From Mucilaginibacter defluvii (GTDB lineage: Bacteria; Bacteroidota; Bacteroidia; Sphingobacteriales; Sphingobacteriaceae): DNA of 64,000 nt. The DNA lies in NCBI RefSeq assembly GCF_039543225.1, contig NZ_BAABJI010000002.1, positions 1,364,001-1,428,000 on the forward strand, read 5' to 3'. A program made the translations under genes and the position numbers. The notes under the pieces are model-generated. The model did not search any database and was not told the DNA's origin. It saw only the letters and a program-made list of their open reading frames with translations. Each line of letters opens with the position of its first letter. Within the stretch, counting starts at the first letter, position 1. Of this stretch, positions 9,307 through 18,222 are shown in pieces.

Positions 9307-10515
9307 TCAAACCTGGCGTTTCTTGATTTTTCTTCCCCATTTACGGTTATACCAAATGATAAACCCGGTTACCGGCATACTCGCGCCGATCATACATGCC
9401 AAGAAGGCTAAAATCTTTGTAGGCAGCCCTAAGATCTGGCCAGTATGTATATCAAAATTCATCCGGAACATTTTTTCACCTGTTGATAAATTAGCATAGG
9501 GTTGGTCATGTTGTCCAAGTGGCGGTAATTCCCTGAGCGTTTTTTGATCAAAAAAATGAACAGCCCTGTTGTAGAGCAAAGTTCCATCACCGAAATAAAC
9601 GGTCGCTTCATAAGCTGCTGATGGTTTATCGGGTATGTTTATGGATATGCTTCCAAACCTACCGTCATGTTTCCGGCTCAACTTGTTCCATATAAAGTCT
9701 TCCGGATGGTTAAATTTAGCAATGGTCGCCGTCGTATCCGATCTTGGATCCAGATGTTCTTCATCCAGGGCCTTCCACGTCAATACCTTGTAAGTGCCTT
9801 GCTGGAACCACTCAAACGTAAAGAATATCCCGGATAAGGTTAAGGCCAAAACAAACAGCACGGAATAGAAGCCGATCACATTGTGAATGTCTATATTCAG
9901 CCGTTTCCATTTCGCCCGCCATTTTACAGTAAACGAGTCTTTAACGATTTTCTTAGTCCACCTTTTGGGATACCACCAAATTAAACCGGTTATAATAGTA
10001 ATAACAAAAATGATACAAGCGGAACCCACGACCGGGCTTCCAATATTCCTTGGGAGCCATAGAAACCGGTGGCCCGCACGGATAAATATGAAAAAGTTAT
10101 CAGCCGCACTCTGCTCGCGTTGGTCTTTTAAGATTTCACCTGTATATGGATTTAAATATATTTCCGCCTGTTGCTGTTCCGGCAAGGTAAAATTAAGTGT
10201 CACGGAGCGACCTGCCTTCCAGTATTTGATGCTGGTTAGCGTATCGTTGGTGATGTGTTGGGTCTTAAAATAAACTCTTGACCGGGCTAATAGTTCCGAC
10301 GGGGGCAGGTATGGTTTCTGCTGCGCCTGGACGTACCAGTGCTTTTCAGTAAATCGCCAGACCTCGTATCGCCATACCCAAATGCCACCTGTAAAACAAA
10401 CGATGAATACAATAATGCCCGATGTTAAACCCAGCCAGAGATGCAGCCATTCGGATACTTTACGAAAGCCGGATTTTTTTTCTTTTGGGGATCTTCTTTT
10501 TGTTGCGGTAAGCAT
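9307..10515 (-). CDS. PepSY-associated transmembrane protein, iron uptake type
   Basis: An inner-membrane protein of about 402 residues with four transmembrane segments (LWLGLTSGIIVFIVCFTGGIWVWRYEV near residue 35; IIFVITIITGLIWWYP near 185; VLFVLALTLSGIFFTFEWF near 225; ILAFLACMIGASMPVTGFIIWYNRK at the end). The pattern HLWLGLTSG and the periplasmic PepSY-like region fit proteins that act as ferric-siderophore reductases or permeases. It lies 36 bp downstream of the TonB receptor gene on the same strand, a standard pairing. I use the ATG at 10515; one at 10536 is possible. Confidence 0.88.
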   Translation of the reverse strand: MLTATKRRSPKEKKSGFRKVSEWLHLWLGLTSGIIVFIVCFTGGIWVWRYEVWRFTEKHWYVQAQQKPYLPPSELLARSRVYFKTQHITNDTLTSIKYWKAGRSVTLNFTLPEQQQAEIYLNPYTGEILKDQREQSAADNFFIFIRAGHRFLWLPRNIGSPVVGSACIIFVITIITGLIWWYPKRWTKKIVKDSFTVKWRAKWKRLNIDIHNVIGFYSVLFVLALTLSGIFFTFEWFQQGTYKVLTWKALDEEHLDPRSDTTATIAKFNHPEDFIWNKLSRKHDGRFGSISINIPDKPSAAYEATVYFGDGTLLYNRAVHFFDQKTLRELPPLGQHDQPYANLSTGEKMFRMNFDIHTGQILGLPTKILAFLACMIGASMPVTGFIIWYNRKWGRKIKKRQV

Positions 10516-10551
10516 AGTTAGGATAAGGGGAGGCAACCCTCCCCTTGTTCG

Positions 10552-12879
10552 TTAAAATCTGAATGATAAGCTTGCCATTACATTTCTTGGTGCCTGTGAG
10601 TTACCGCCAATGTCCCAATATTTCTTCCCGGAGATATTATTAAGCTTAACACCCAGTCTCCACTTGCTTTGATCGTAAAACACGGTACCACTGTAAACGG
10701 TATAGGATGGCATATAAAAGGTATTATCAGCTGTAAAGAAGTTCTTGTCAGCATAATTAACCCCAAAACCCAGGCCCAAACCTTTCAACCTGTTTTGCAG
10801 GGTATAAGTCGCCCAGAAATTAGCGACGTTTTCAGGAGAGGTCGTGGCTTTATTACCCTCGATAGCAGGGTTAGATGATTTAATGATGCGGTTATCATTA
10901 TAGGCGTACCCGGCAACCAGGGTTAAGCCGGCAACAGGGTTGCCGATCAGCTCGATGTCAACACCCTTGCTTCTTTGCTTACCATCCTGAACGGTGAAGT
11001 TTGCCTCAGTTCGGGTGGCATTGTCGATATCTATATTATAATAGCTCGCGGTCATGCTCAGCTTTTTATCGATCAGTTCGGCTTTCACGCCACCTTCATA
11101 CTGCTTTGCGTAAACCGGGTCCAAAACCAGCACATTGCCATCCGGCTGAGTTACCGGGGCGAGATTCTGAAAGCCGTTCATGTAATTCCCAAACAGGGAA
11201 ACCTTATCTTTTACGACCTGGTAGACTAACCCTAATTTGGGAGACAGGGCCGTTTGCTTATAGCCTTCGGTATTACCCACCTTTTTGCGCTCGAACCGTT
11301 CCAAGCGCAAACTCAACATGACTGAAAGCCTGTCGGTAAAGCTGATGACGTCAGACGCATAGGCGCTCATCGTTTGCTGGTCTGCGATGGCTGTCGTATA
11401 AAGCGGCATGATGGCGTCAACCGCTTTCCGCCTGATCGGTGCAAAAGTGGAAGTCACGTTTATCGTATCAAGCGTAACGACATTGCCACCTGCCCGGCGG
11501 CTGCCATCGTAATACCTGTAATTCAATCCACCAAGGAAGTTGTGTTTGATAATCCCTGTTGAAAATTTACCATTAAAGTTTTGCTGCAAATTGGTGAAGT
11601 TATTGGATATCGGCCCCCACATACCCACCTGCCTGATGGCACGGGTTGGCGAAAGCCAGTTAGCATAGGATTGATAACTGTAATCTACATCTTCACCAAC
11701 AAATGAAAACAGGGTCGTTGATTTCCAATTATCGGAGATAACGTATTCTGCCTGCGCGAAAAATTTGGAAGCGGAGGTTTTACCATTATTATCATCGTGG
11801 AACATAGATGTCGTATAGTCCAATTGAAGTTCGGCCGGCGTTCTCAACCCCGAAGCGGCGGCATAAGTATTATAGGTACGACGTGTGCCTTTGGCATTAA
11901 AAAGTTCCGCGTCAAAATGAAAGGTGAGCTTGTCAGAAGATTTGTAGATAAGGCTCGGAGCGATGGTGTAGGTATTGTTGAAGCCATAGCTTAAAAAACT
12001 CGCTTCTTTATTGGCAGCTAAGTTCACCCGGAACAAAACCGTCTTATCTTTATTAAGCGGCGTATTCACATCAGCGGTAAGCCTGTTCAGGTTATAGCTG
12101 CCTGCGGTGTAAGACACTTCCACGCTTGTGGTATCAAAAGGCTTTTTAGTCACGAGGTTGACCACACCACCAAATGAGGAGACCGCAGCACCGAATAGGG
12201 TTCCTGATGGGCCTTTCAAGACTTCGATCCTTTCTACATTCGAAATATCCAGTGATGAACGACTGGCTGAGGTTTCCATACCATTTCTGGCGTTAACTCC
12301 GCTTACAAAACCTCTGAAAGCGATACCGACACCGCCGGCAGGAAAAGTATAAGCGACCGCACCAGGCGTGTTTTGTACAGCGCTGACAATATCGATCGAT
12401 AACTGCTCTTTTAAAAGCTCCTTGCTGATAACCGTATAAACCTGCGGGTTCTCAAGATTTTTCAAAGGCATACGGGCAATATAATCGCTTCTTTTACTGG
12501 CTATCGTTTTTGTTCTGCCCGATGAGATACTTACCTCCTCTAATTGTTGTAAAGTCTCTACCATCACGAAATCCACCTGAGTATTCTGTCCGGCTGCTAC
12601 AGTGACCTCTTTAGCATCACTTTGCAAACTCAAATACTTGGTCGTGATTTTATGGGTACCGGCGGGAAGGCGCTTGAAGCGAAACTCTCCCCGGTCAGTA
12701 GTAGAGGTGGATAACTTTAGTTCGGTTACGGATACGGTAACCCCTTCTAAGGGCTTACCGTCGGCGGTCTTAACTGTCCCGCTTATAGAGGCGGCGTTTT
12801 GTGCTTGGGCTGTAAATGTAAGCAGCGTAACGGCTGCAAGAATCATGCTGAATAGCTTAAAAAATAGAGGTCTCTTCAT
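10552..12879 (-). CDS. TonB-dependent siderophore receptor
   Basis: A 775-residue outer-membrane receptor. A signal peptide ends near AQA; residues about 27-110 are a carboxypeptidase-regulatory-like beta domain (ISGTVKTADGKPLEGVTVSV); then comes the plug with IARMPLKNLENPQVYTVI and NVERIEVLKGPSGTLFG, and a 22-strand-type barrel ending in the aromatic residue F (ASLSFRF). The plug pattern resembles FecA/FhuA-type siderophore receptors, and the adjacent PepSY gene supports iron import. Start set at the ATG at 12879, giving a clean signal peptide. Confidence 0.93.
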   Translation of the reverse strand: MKRPLFFKLFSMILAAVTLLTFTAQAQNAASISGTVKTADGKPLEGVTVSVTELKLSTSTTDRGEFRFKRLPAGTHKITTKYLSLQSDAKEVTVAAGQNTQVDFVMVETLQQLEEVSISSGRTKTIASKRSDYIARMPLKNLENPQVYTVISKELLKEQLSIDIVSAVQNTPGAVAYTFPAGGVGIAFRGFVSGVNARNGMETSASRSSLDISNVERIEVLKGPSGTLFGAAVSSFGGVVNLVTKKPFDTTSVEVSYTAGSYNLNRLTADVNTPLNKDKTVLFRVNLAANKEASFLSYGFNNTYTIAPSLIYKSSDKLTFHFDAELFNAKGTRRTYNTYAAASGLRTPAELQLDYTTSMFHDDNNGKTSASKFFAQAEYVISDNWKSTTLFSFVGEDVDYSYQSYANWLSPTRAIRQVGMWGPISNNFTNLQQNFNGKFSTGIIKHNFLGGLNYRYYDGSRRAGGNVVTLDTINVTSTFAPIRRKAVDAIMPLYTTAIADQQTMSAYASDVISFTDRLSVMLSLRLERFERKKVGNTEGYKQTALSPKLGLVYQVVKDKVSLFGNYMNGFQNLAPVTQPDGNVLVLDPVYAKQYEGGVKAELIDKKLSMTASYYNIDIDNATRTEANFTVQDGKQRSKGVDIELIGNPVAGLTLVAGYAYNDNRIIKSSNPAIEGNKATTSPENVANFWATYTLQNRLKGLGLGFGVNYADKNFFTADNTFYMPSYTVYSGTVFYDQSKWRLGVKLNNISGKKYWDIGGNSQAPRNVMASLSFRF

Positions 12880-12982
12880 TGTGAATGTAGTTTGAAGCGG
12901 CAAATATAATATTATTTAGAATTAAACTAAATAAAGATGAAGTTCGATCTGGTCAAAGGATAAAGGCGGCTTTAGTAAGCAC

Positions 12983-13138
12983 CAGCAGCGTCGGCACCCT
13001 GATTACCAATATGCCATAGCAGCATTAGAAGCAATGCTGCCGGGGACCTCAATTATTCGGGTGCACCGATCTTTTATAATAGCGACTAACAAGATAGTTC
13101 GTACACGCATGAAGAAATCAATGTCGCAAGCGGCCTGA
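12983..13138 (+). pseudogene. Decayed LytTR DNA-binding domain
   Basis: No start codon or full domain, but one open frame encodes YQYAIAALEAMLP and then SIIRVHRSFIIATNKI, which match the core of LytTR output domains (compare FRVNRQYLVNFKAI in the intact regulator at 8334). The receiver domain is gone and the frame closes at 13136. A possible last piece of the domain (NRSYKR) lies near 13165 in another frame. This is a remnant of a second LytTR regulator beside the TonB operon. Confidence 0.6.
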
Positions 13139-13799
13139 TACGTTTGGTGGTTCTACAGGAAACAGGTCCTACAAACGCTGACTGATACAAGCACCGAGAA
13201 TTGCAGATAAATGCAGAATGGTTTGAGCCTACGCAGGGTTACCATCAAATCCTTTTATTATATCCCATTCTTACAAAGCATCATGGAAAATATCTAAATA
13301 TCTCATCTTGGTTACGCCTTGCTCTGAAAATTTAATTTTTGAGTAACTATTTTGGAGTATTCAGGTTTGAACCCTGATGTTGGTTCCGTATCAAACTTCG
13401 ATCTTTACCTTCATATGAGGCTTCAATTTTACGCCGGCCTATGGCATGATATCTTCAGAATAAGTTCTTTCATATGATGCCAGACATAAGAAAAGCCGAT
13501 TCCACATTTGATGCCACCACCTTTTATTATTCTATCACGCGTTCCGTTATACTCAGGGAATAAATTCTGTCACTATCGCATCAAAGCAAGGCTCCGGGGA
13601 AAGTAACGGTCTGTTGTCAGTAATTTAAAATCGAATTTTTATTATGCGGCTTATAATCACTAAAGAACAGGTCTTGTTTGATTTTCTTAACTTTCCTTTA
13701 TGCAATGAAAAAATTACCTAGTCTGTTTTCGATAAAGCAGATGGATAGGCTTCCGATCGGACACCAAAGAATGCTTCTGAAATTCAGCAACATATTTGA
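13139..13799. other. Non-coding stretch with decayed sequence
   Basis: About 660 bp with stops in all frames and no recognisable protein apart from the LytTR remnant just before it. Base composition is like that of the neighbouring coding DNA, suggesting degraded genes rather than a regulatory region. I recognise nothing specific here. Confidence 0.5.
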
Positions 13800-14915
13800 T
13801 CAATTCCCTAATCCACTTCGTGCAGCCAGTTGCTGACCATGTATGGTCAGTGCTTTTGCATGGCGGAGTTGCTGTTCACTCCAAAACCGCAGTGCTGCTT
13901 GCGTATCCAGATGTTCTTCAAGATTCATAGCTAAAGTGATCGCATCCCGGTAAGCCTTAGCCGTTCCGGAAGCGGTATGAGGCCTGACCAGGCTTGCTGC
14001 ATCTCCCAAAACTACAACATTGCCCTTGTACATTTGGGCTACGGCCATATCCAGGATCACCTGTACAAATGGCTGCCTTGTTTGCAGCACGCGGTTACGC
14101 AATACGGTCGGCAGTTGTTCATAAGCAGTTCGGTTCAGGTCTTCCTGACTTGCCTTACTCAAGTAACCGGCCGGAACTGTAAAATCACGTTTCAGGCCAT
14201 TTTTACCTGTTAATAAGTGGTCTAATTCCTTCTGTGTTTTATTTTGATACCAAACCCAATTGTATAATCTTTTACCCTCTGTTAATTCGCCATTAGGCCC
14301 CGGAACCGGGTAACATAACAGATGTGAGTTTTCATAAGAATAGATAGAAAACTTGTCGCCGAAGAAAGCCACCTCTTCCTTAGTTAATTCACTTTCTGGA
14401 ATCAGCCCCCGGTAAGCAACGTAGCCGGCATATAGCGGGTGAATGTTGGGGGCTACATATTCTCTCACCACCGAGTTAAAGCCATCGGCACCAATCAGCA
14501 AATCGGCAGTTCTTTCCTCGCCGTTTTTAAATATAGCCCTTACGCTGCCATTTTCATCGTTTATCTTATCCAGTTCAAATCCGTTGAAGTAATTAGCCGA
14601 TGGAAAGAAATCTTTTAGCCTACGCCACAAATAATTCCAGGATGTAAATATAGTATCATTAGGATAGATCAATGCTGTATTACCGTTATCATCTAGTACC
14701 TGCCGCTGCGTGGCCGGTACGCCAAATACCTCCCGTGGCGCTATGCCTTTTTCTATCAGGTAATCCATCAGATCGGGCTGAATCACCAACCCGGCACCAC
14801 GGTCTTTCATATCGCCGGGTGAGCGTTCATAGATGTTTACCTGATTTCCTTTTTCTTGCAATGCAATACCTGCGCATAGTCCGCCGATGGAACCGCCTAT
14901 TATGATGATATTCAC
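13800..14915 (-). CDS. FAD-dependent aromatic monooxygenase
   Basis: A 371-residue class A flavoprotein hydroxylase. The ADP-binding motif is IIIGGSIGGLCAGIALQEKG at the N-terminus, GADGFNSVVR lies near residue 155, and the GD motif VVVLGDAASLVRPHTASG near residue 300 contacts FAD. The segment RGAGLVIQPDLMDYL resembles 2,6-dihydroxypyridine hydroxylase-like enzymes; antibiotic-modifying TetX-type enzymes share the same fold. It starts 8 bp after the MFS exporter gene, so both form an operon for handling an aromatic compound. Substrate not determined. Confidence 0.88.
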   Translation of the reverse strand: MNIIIIGGSIGGLCAGIALQEKGNQVNIYERSPGDMKDRGAGLVIQPDLMDYLIEKGIAPREVFGVPATQRQVLDDNGNTALIYPNDTIFTSWNYLWRRLKDFFPSANYFNGFELDKINDENGSVRAIFKNGEERTADLLIGADGFNSVVREYVAPNIHPLYAGYVAYRGLIPESELTKEEVAFFGDKFSIYSYENSHLLCYPVPGPNGELTEGKRLYNWVWYQNKTQKELDHLLTGKNGLKRDFTVPAGYLSKASQEDLNRTAYEQLPTVLRNRVLQTRQPFVQVILDMAVAQMYKGNVVVLGDAASLVRPHTASGTAKAYRDAITLAMNLEEHLDTQAALRFWSEQQLRHAKALTIHGQQLAARSGLGN

Positions 14916-14923
14916 GCTATTAA

Positions 14924-16084
14924 TTATTTAGATATAGATTTGCCTGTAACCACATTTACAATTGCTGCAACTGCTAACAGCGCTATAAAAGAGGTTGACC
15001 AGCACCAGCCGCCTGCATTATAAAGCTGTATGGCGATAAAGGACCCCAAAGCGCCGCCGATGAAATAACTCGTCATGTAAACGGTATTAATGCGGCTATT
15101 AGCCAGATGATCCAGTGTATAGATAACGGCTATGTTGGTAACCTGGGTAGCCTGAACGCCGATATCCAGCAGGATAACGGTGATCCAGATAGCGGCAATA
15201 GCACCGGGAAATAGTATTAACACGAGGATACTTACTAATGTTAAGCCAGTGGCAAATAGTAAAGACCTGCGAGGTGTACCCTTGTCTGCCAGTTTACCAA
15301 ATACGGGCGCTATCAAAGCCCCTGCTGCAGCAAGTAATCCAAACAAGCCGATATGCGATGCAGAATAATTAAACGGCGCATCACTCAGATAAAAAGTAAG
15401 GGTTACCCAAAAAGCACTGAGTGTACCAAAAGCAAGCATGCCGGTTAAAGCACTACGGCGCAGCAGCGAAAATCTGCATAACTGGGCTACTGTTGATTTA
15501 AGCAGGCCACCGTAAGTCCCGGTAAAACGTTCGTTTGTTGATGGGAAATCAACCTGCATTAGTATGGCGGTACAAAATACCATAGCAGCCGATATCAGGT
15601 ATACATACTGCCAGCCCAACCATCCGGTAATAAAACCGCTGTAAACCCGGGCCACCAAAATGCCTATCAATATACCTGTAAATATTTGCCCAACTATTTT
15701 GCCCCGGTTCTCTTTAACCAGGCTGGCGGCCATAGGTAGTATAACCTGCGCCACAACCGAAAATACACCTATCAAAAGGCTTCCGGCGTACAGGATAGTA
15801 AGTGTTGGCGAATAGGCAACCAGCAATAAGGAAAGGATCAAACCTGTTTGGAGATAAAGAATGAGCTTTTTGCGCTCGATCATATCCCCAATGGGGGTCA
15901 GGAAAAACAAGCCTAAGCCGTAGCCAACTTGAGATAATACAGATATGGTACCAGCCTTTTCGGCGGTGATGTGAAATTTCTGCGCGATCGCATGCAGTAT
16001 AGGCTGGCTGTAATAAACATTCGCTACGGCAATCCCGGCGGTAGCCGCCATAATTAAAATCTGGGTTCGTGTTAAATATTTCAT
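14924..16084 (-). CDS. MFS transporter, efflux type
   Basis: A 386-residue major facilitator protein with about 12 transmembrane segments and the motif-A-like loop GDMIERKKLILYL after TM2. N-terminal ANVYYSQPILHAIA is typical of DHA1 exporters such as the YgaY/YnfM group. First gene of an operon with the FAD monooxygenase. An 11-bp inverted repeat lies just upstream (16100-16135), and a Crp-like regulator gene lies farther upstream on the same strand, so controlled expression is likely. Confidence 0.9.
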   Translation of the reverse strand: MKYLTRTQILIMAATAGIAVANVYYSQPILHAIAQKFHITAEKAGTISVLSQVGYGLGLFFLTPIGDMIERKKLILYLQTGLILSLLLVAYSPTLTILYAGSLLIGVFSVVAQVILPMAASLVKENRGKIVGQIFTGILIGILVARVYSGFITGWLGWQYVYLISAAMVFCTAILMQVDFPSTNERFTGTYGGLLKSTVAQLCRFSLLRRSALTGMLAFGTLSAFWVTLTFYLSDAPFNYSASHIGLFGLLAAAGALIAPVFGKLADKGTPRRSLLFATGLTLVSILVLILFPGAIAAIWITVILLDIGVQATQVTNIAVIYTLDHLANSRINTVYMTSYFIGGALGSFIAIQLYNAGGWCWSTSFIALLAVAAIVNVVTGKSISK

Positions 16085-16099
16085 TGCTACTTGTTGTTA

Positions 16100-16135
16100 T
16101 TGTATTGTTTTATTTATCCTGATCAAACAATACAA
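16100..16135. promoter_or_regulatory. Long inverted repeat upstream of MFS/monooxygenase operon
   Basis: TTGTATTGTTT and AAACAATACAA form perfect 11-bp arms separated by 14 bp, starting 16 bp upstream of the MFS start codon. An outer TTGTTG/CAACAA pair extends the symmetry. It lies in the leader or promoter of the operon and has no T-tract, so an operator is more likely than a terminator. Its regulator may be the Crp-like protein at 16220-16810. Confidence 0.55.
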
Positions 16136-16219
16136 AGTTGGCAACAACGAGTGCTTTGCACCAATGAACTGGTTTAGGAAATAAGGGCAAACTGGATCAA
16201 CAAAAGATGTTGAACCAGA

Positions 16220-16810
16220 TTAACTTTCCCGAGATACCCGCTTATTCCGGAGTTTGGAAAGGTACTCGGTAGTCATGCCGAGAAAAGATGCCAGGGCGTA
16301 TTGCGGCACTTTACTTACAATGGCAGGATAACGCTCCAGAAAAAGTTCATAGCGTTGTTCAGCCGTTTTGGTCAGATTTACGATAACCCTGCGCGCCATA
16401 TGAGCGGCAGTGTTCTCTGCCAATATGCGGAAGAAGGTTTCATATATATGCTTGCGTTTTTTAAGTTCTTGTTCTGCTTCGTAACTGATCTGTAGCACTA
16501 CGCTGTCCTCCAAGGCCATCACAAACATGGATGCAGGCTGCTGAAAAATATAGCTGTTATAATCGGATATCCACCAATCATCTATGGCGAATTGTATGGT
16601 ATGCTCCTGCCCCTCATCGCCTATGACATATGCCCTGAAACTTCCCTGAACGACATAGAATCTGTATTTAGCGACAAATTCAGGCTGGACAATGAACTGC
16701 CGTTTCTTAACTTTAACTAGTTTAAAGCTTTGGCAGAACTCATCAAGTTCGTCATCGGCTACTCTGATGCGTTTCTGAATATGTGTTGCAAGTGAGGTAA
16801 AATCTGTCAT
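16220..16810 (-). CDS. Crp/Fnr-family regulator (cyclic-nucleotide-binding-like)
   Basis: A 196-residue protein with a cNMP-binding-like beta-barrel (residues 25-120; YRFYVVQGSFRAYVI, HTIQFAIDDWWISDYNSYIF) and a C-terminal helix-turn-helix (VPQYALASFLGMTTEYLSKLRNKR). The FAIDDWWISD pattern marks a Bacteroidota subgroup in which the cAMP-contact Arg is missing. It lies upstream of the MFS/monooxygenase operon on the same strand and divergent from the gene at 16892. Typical single-gene neighbour regulator. Confidence 0.9.
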   Translation of the reverse strand: MTDFTSLATHIQKRIRVADDELDEFCQSFKLVKVKKRQFIVQPEFVAKYRFYVVQGSFRAYVIGDEGQEHTIQFAIDDWWISDYNSYIFQQPASMFVMALEDSVVLQISYEAEQELKKRKHIYETFFRILAENTAAHMARRVIVNLTKTAEQRYELFLERYPAIVSKVPQYALASFLGMTTEYLSKLRNKRVSRES

Positions 16811-16891
16811 GCGGGGGTTTAAGCCTTTAAATAACTAATCTGGAAGCAAGATAATCATAGATTATAAAAACTTTAACCAACTGGTTCAATT

Positions 16892-17944
16892 ATGAAGTAT
16901 TTAATTTTTTTGCTCTTATTAATATCCATTAAAGCACGTGCTCAGCAGGTGGATATACTCATTATCGGCGTTTCCCATAATTACAGCAAATGCCCTACAC
17001 AAGATCTTTCCGGTATCTACGCCAAGATCAGGAACTTTCAACCGGACGCTTTTTTCGGCGAATTTTTAAGCAAGGAAGACGAGCGTCTGGTGATGGATTA
17101 CTGGTGTAAACAGGACAATATAAAGCGATTAACTATCTTGAAAAGCAACCGTAAAATCGCAGCTGATTTGCTGCCAAAGACCATCGACAGCTTAAAAAAG
17201 CTCGCCTTGCTTAAACCTCAGGATTACCGGGTTAAGACTGATCTGGCCTACGCTTATTACCTGGATCAGGACGTGGCCAACGGGCATTACCAGTTCTGGC
17301 AGGTGTTCGACCAGCTTCAAAAAAAGCCCGACGCTAATCTGGAGAAGTATGTTAATGAAGTTCTTAGCCCCCGATCAGATACCACCGGGCGAAGTATGAA
17401 AAGGTTGAAAACTTCTGAATATGCACTGATCGCATTCCCGATGATGCAGGAACTGGGAATACGTGAATTGCTGGCGATGGACTGCCAGGACTATGACCTC
17501 AACTGGGGTGCAGCCTGGGCAGCCTTTGACGCAAAATACAATTTATTGAAAAAAGACACTTCTTCCGCGGCCGGTAAAAAATTAAGATCGCAACTATCTG
17601 AAATGATTAATGGTTTTGAAAAATATCAAAAAATAGAAAATTCTTCTAAAAACCTAACCGAGTGGCTGAATACTGATGAGGCCGCTGCAATTTCCGCTTC
17701 AGGAGATTTTTATTTGCCAGAAATGTATGATCTAAAGAACTTCCCTAAAGAAGAAATGCTATCGAAAATACACTGGTGGATCATGAGAAATAAGGGGATG
17801 TGCGATAATGTGGTTAACCGGGCGATAAAGGCAGGTGCAAAAAAAGTAGTTGTAATAGCAGGGGCCAATCACCGGAAATACATGCAGGATATTTTCAGAT
17901 CCAAGCCAAATGTTAGGATTCGGAATATCAATGAGATCAAATGA
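16892..17944 (+). CDS. Secreted protein, DUF5694/TraB-like
   Basis: A 350-residue protein with a signal peptide (MKYLIFLLLLISIKARAQ). The start DILIIGVSHNYSKCP, the central GEFLSKEDE, and the end KAGAKKVVVIAGANHRKYMQDIF match the layout of TraB/GumN/EreA-like proteins, in particular DUF5694 members: a His near the N-terminus, a Glu a few dozen residues later and a His near the C-terminus form the presumed metal or catalytic site. Periplasmic hydrolase-like function is inferred from the fold only. Stands alone, divergent from the Crp-like gene. Confidence 0.65.
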   Translation: MKYLIFLLLLISIKARAQQVDILIIGVSHNYSKCPTQDLSGIYAKIRNFQPDAFFGEFLSKEDERLVMDYWCKQDNIKRLTILKSNRKIAADLLPKTIDSLKKLALLKPQDYRVKTDLAYAYYLDQDVANGHYQFWQVFDQLQKKPDANLEKYVNEVLSPRSDTTGRSMKRLKTSEYALIAFPMMQELGIRELLAMDCQDYDLNWGAAWAAFDAKYNLLKKDTSSAAGKKLRSQLSEMINGFEKYQKIENSSKNLTEWLNTDEAAAISASGDFYLPEMYDLKNFPKEEMLSKIHWWIMRNKGMCDNVVNRAIKAGAKKVVVIAGANHRKYMQDIFRSKPNVRIRNINEIK

Positions 17945-18222
17945 TCGTGTTCGTCTACGACAATTTTTGACTCCTGGCATCGGATGACGCGGCATGGATC
18001 TCCTGCGAGCAAATGTCGGTTTCTGGGGCATCTATGGTTTTTAACAGCATAACAGGGGTTGAAATTTGTAAACCTTGTTATATCAGCCCTGTTAAATGTT
18101 GGTCGCCGAATTATCGCCACTGAAATGATAAACTGACCCATGATCGCCTATTTGCAAATATGGATCAGGATACCAAATGAAATCTAAACAAGGATAATCA
18201 TTTATCTAACAACTCCTCGAGC

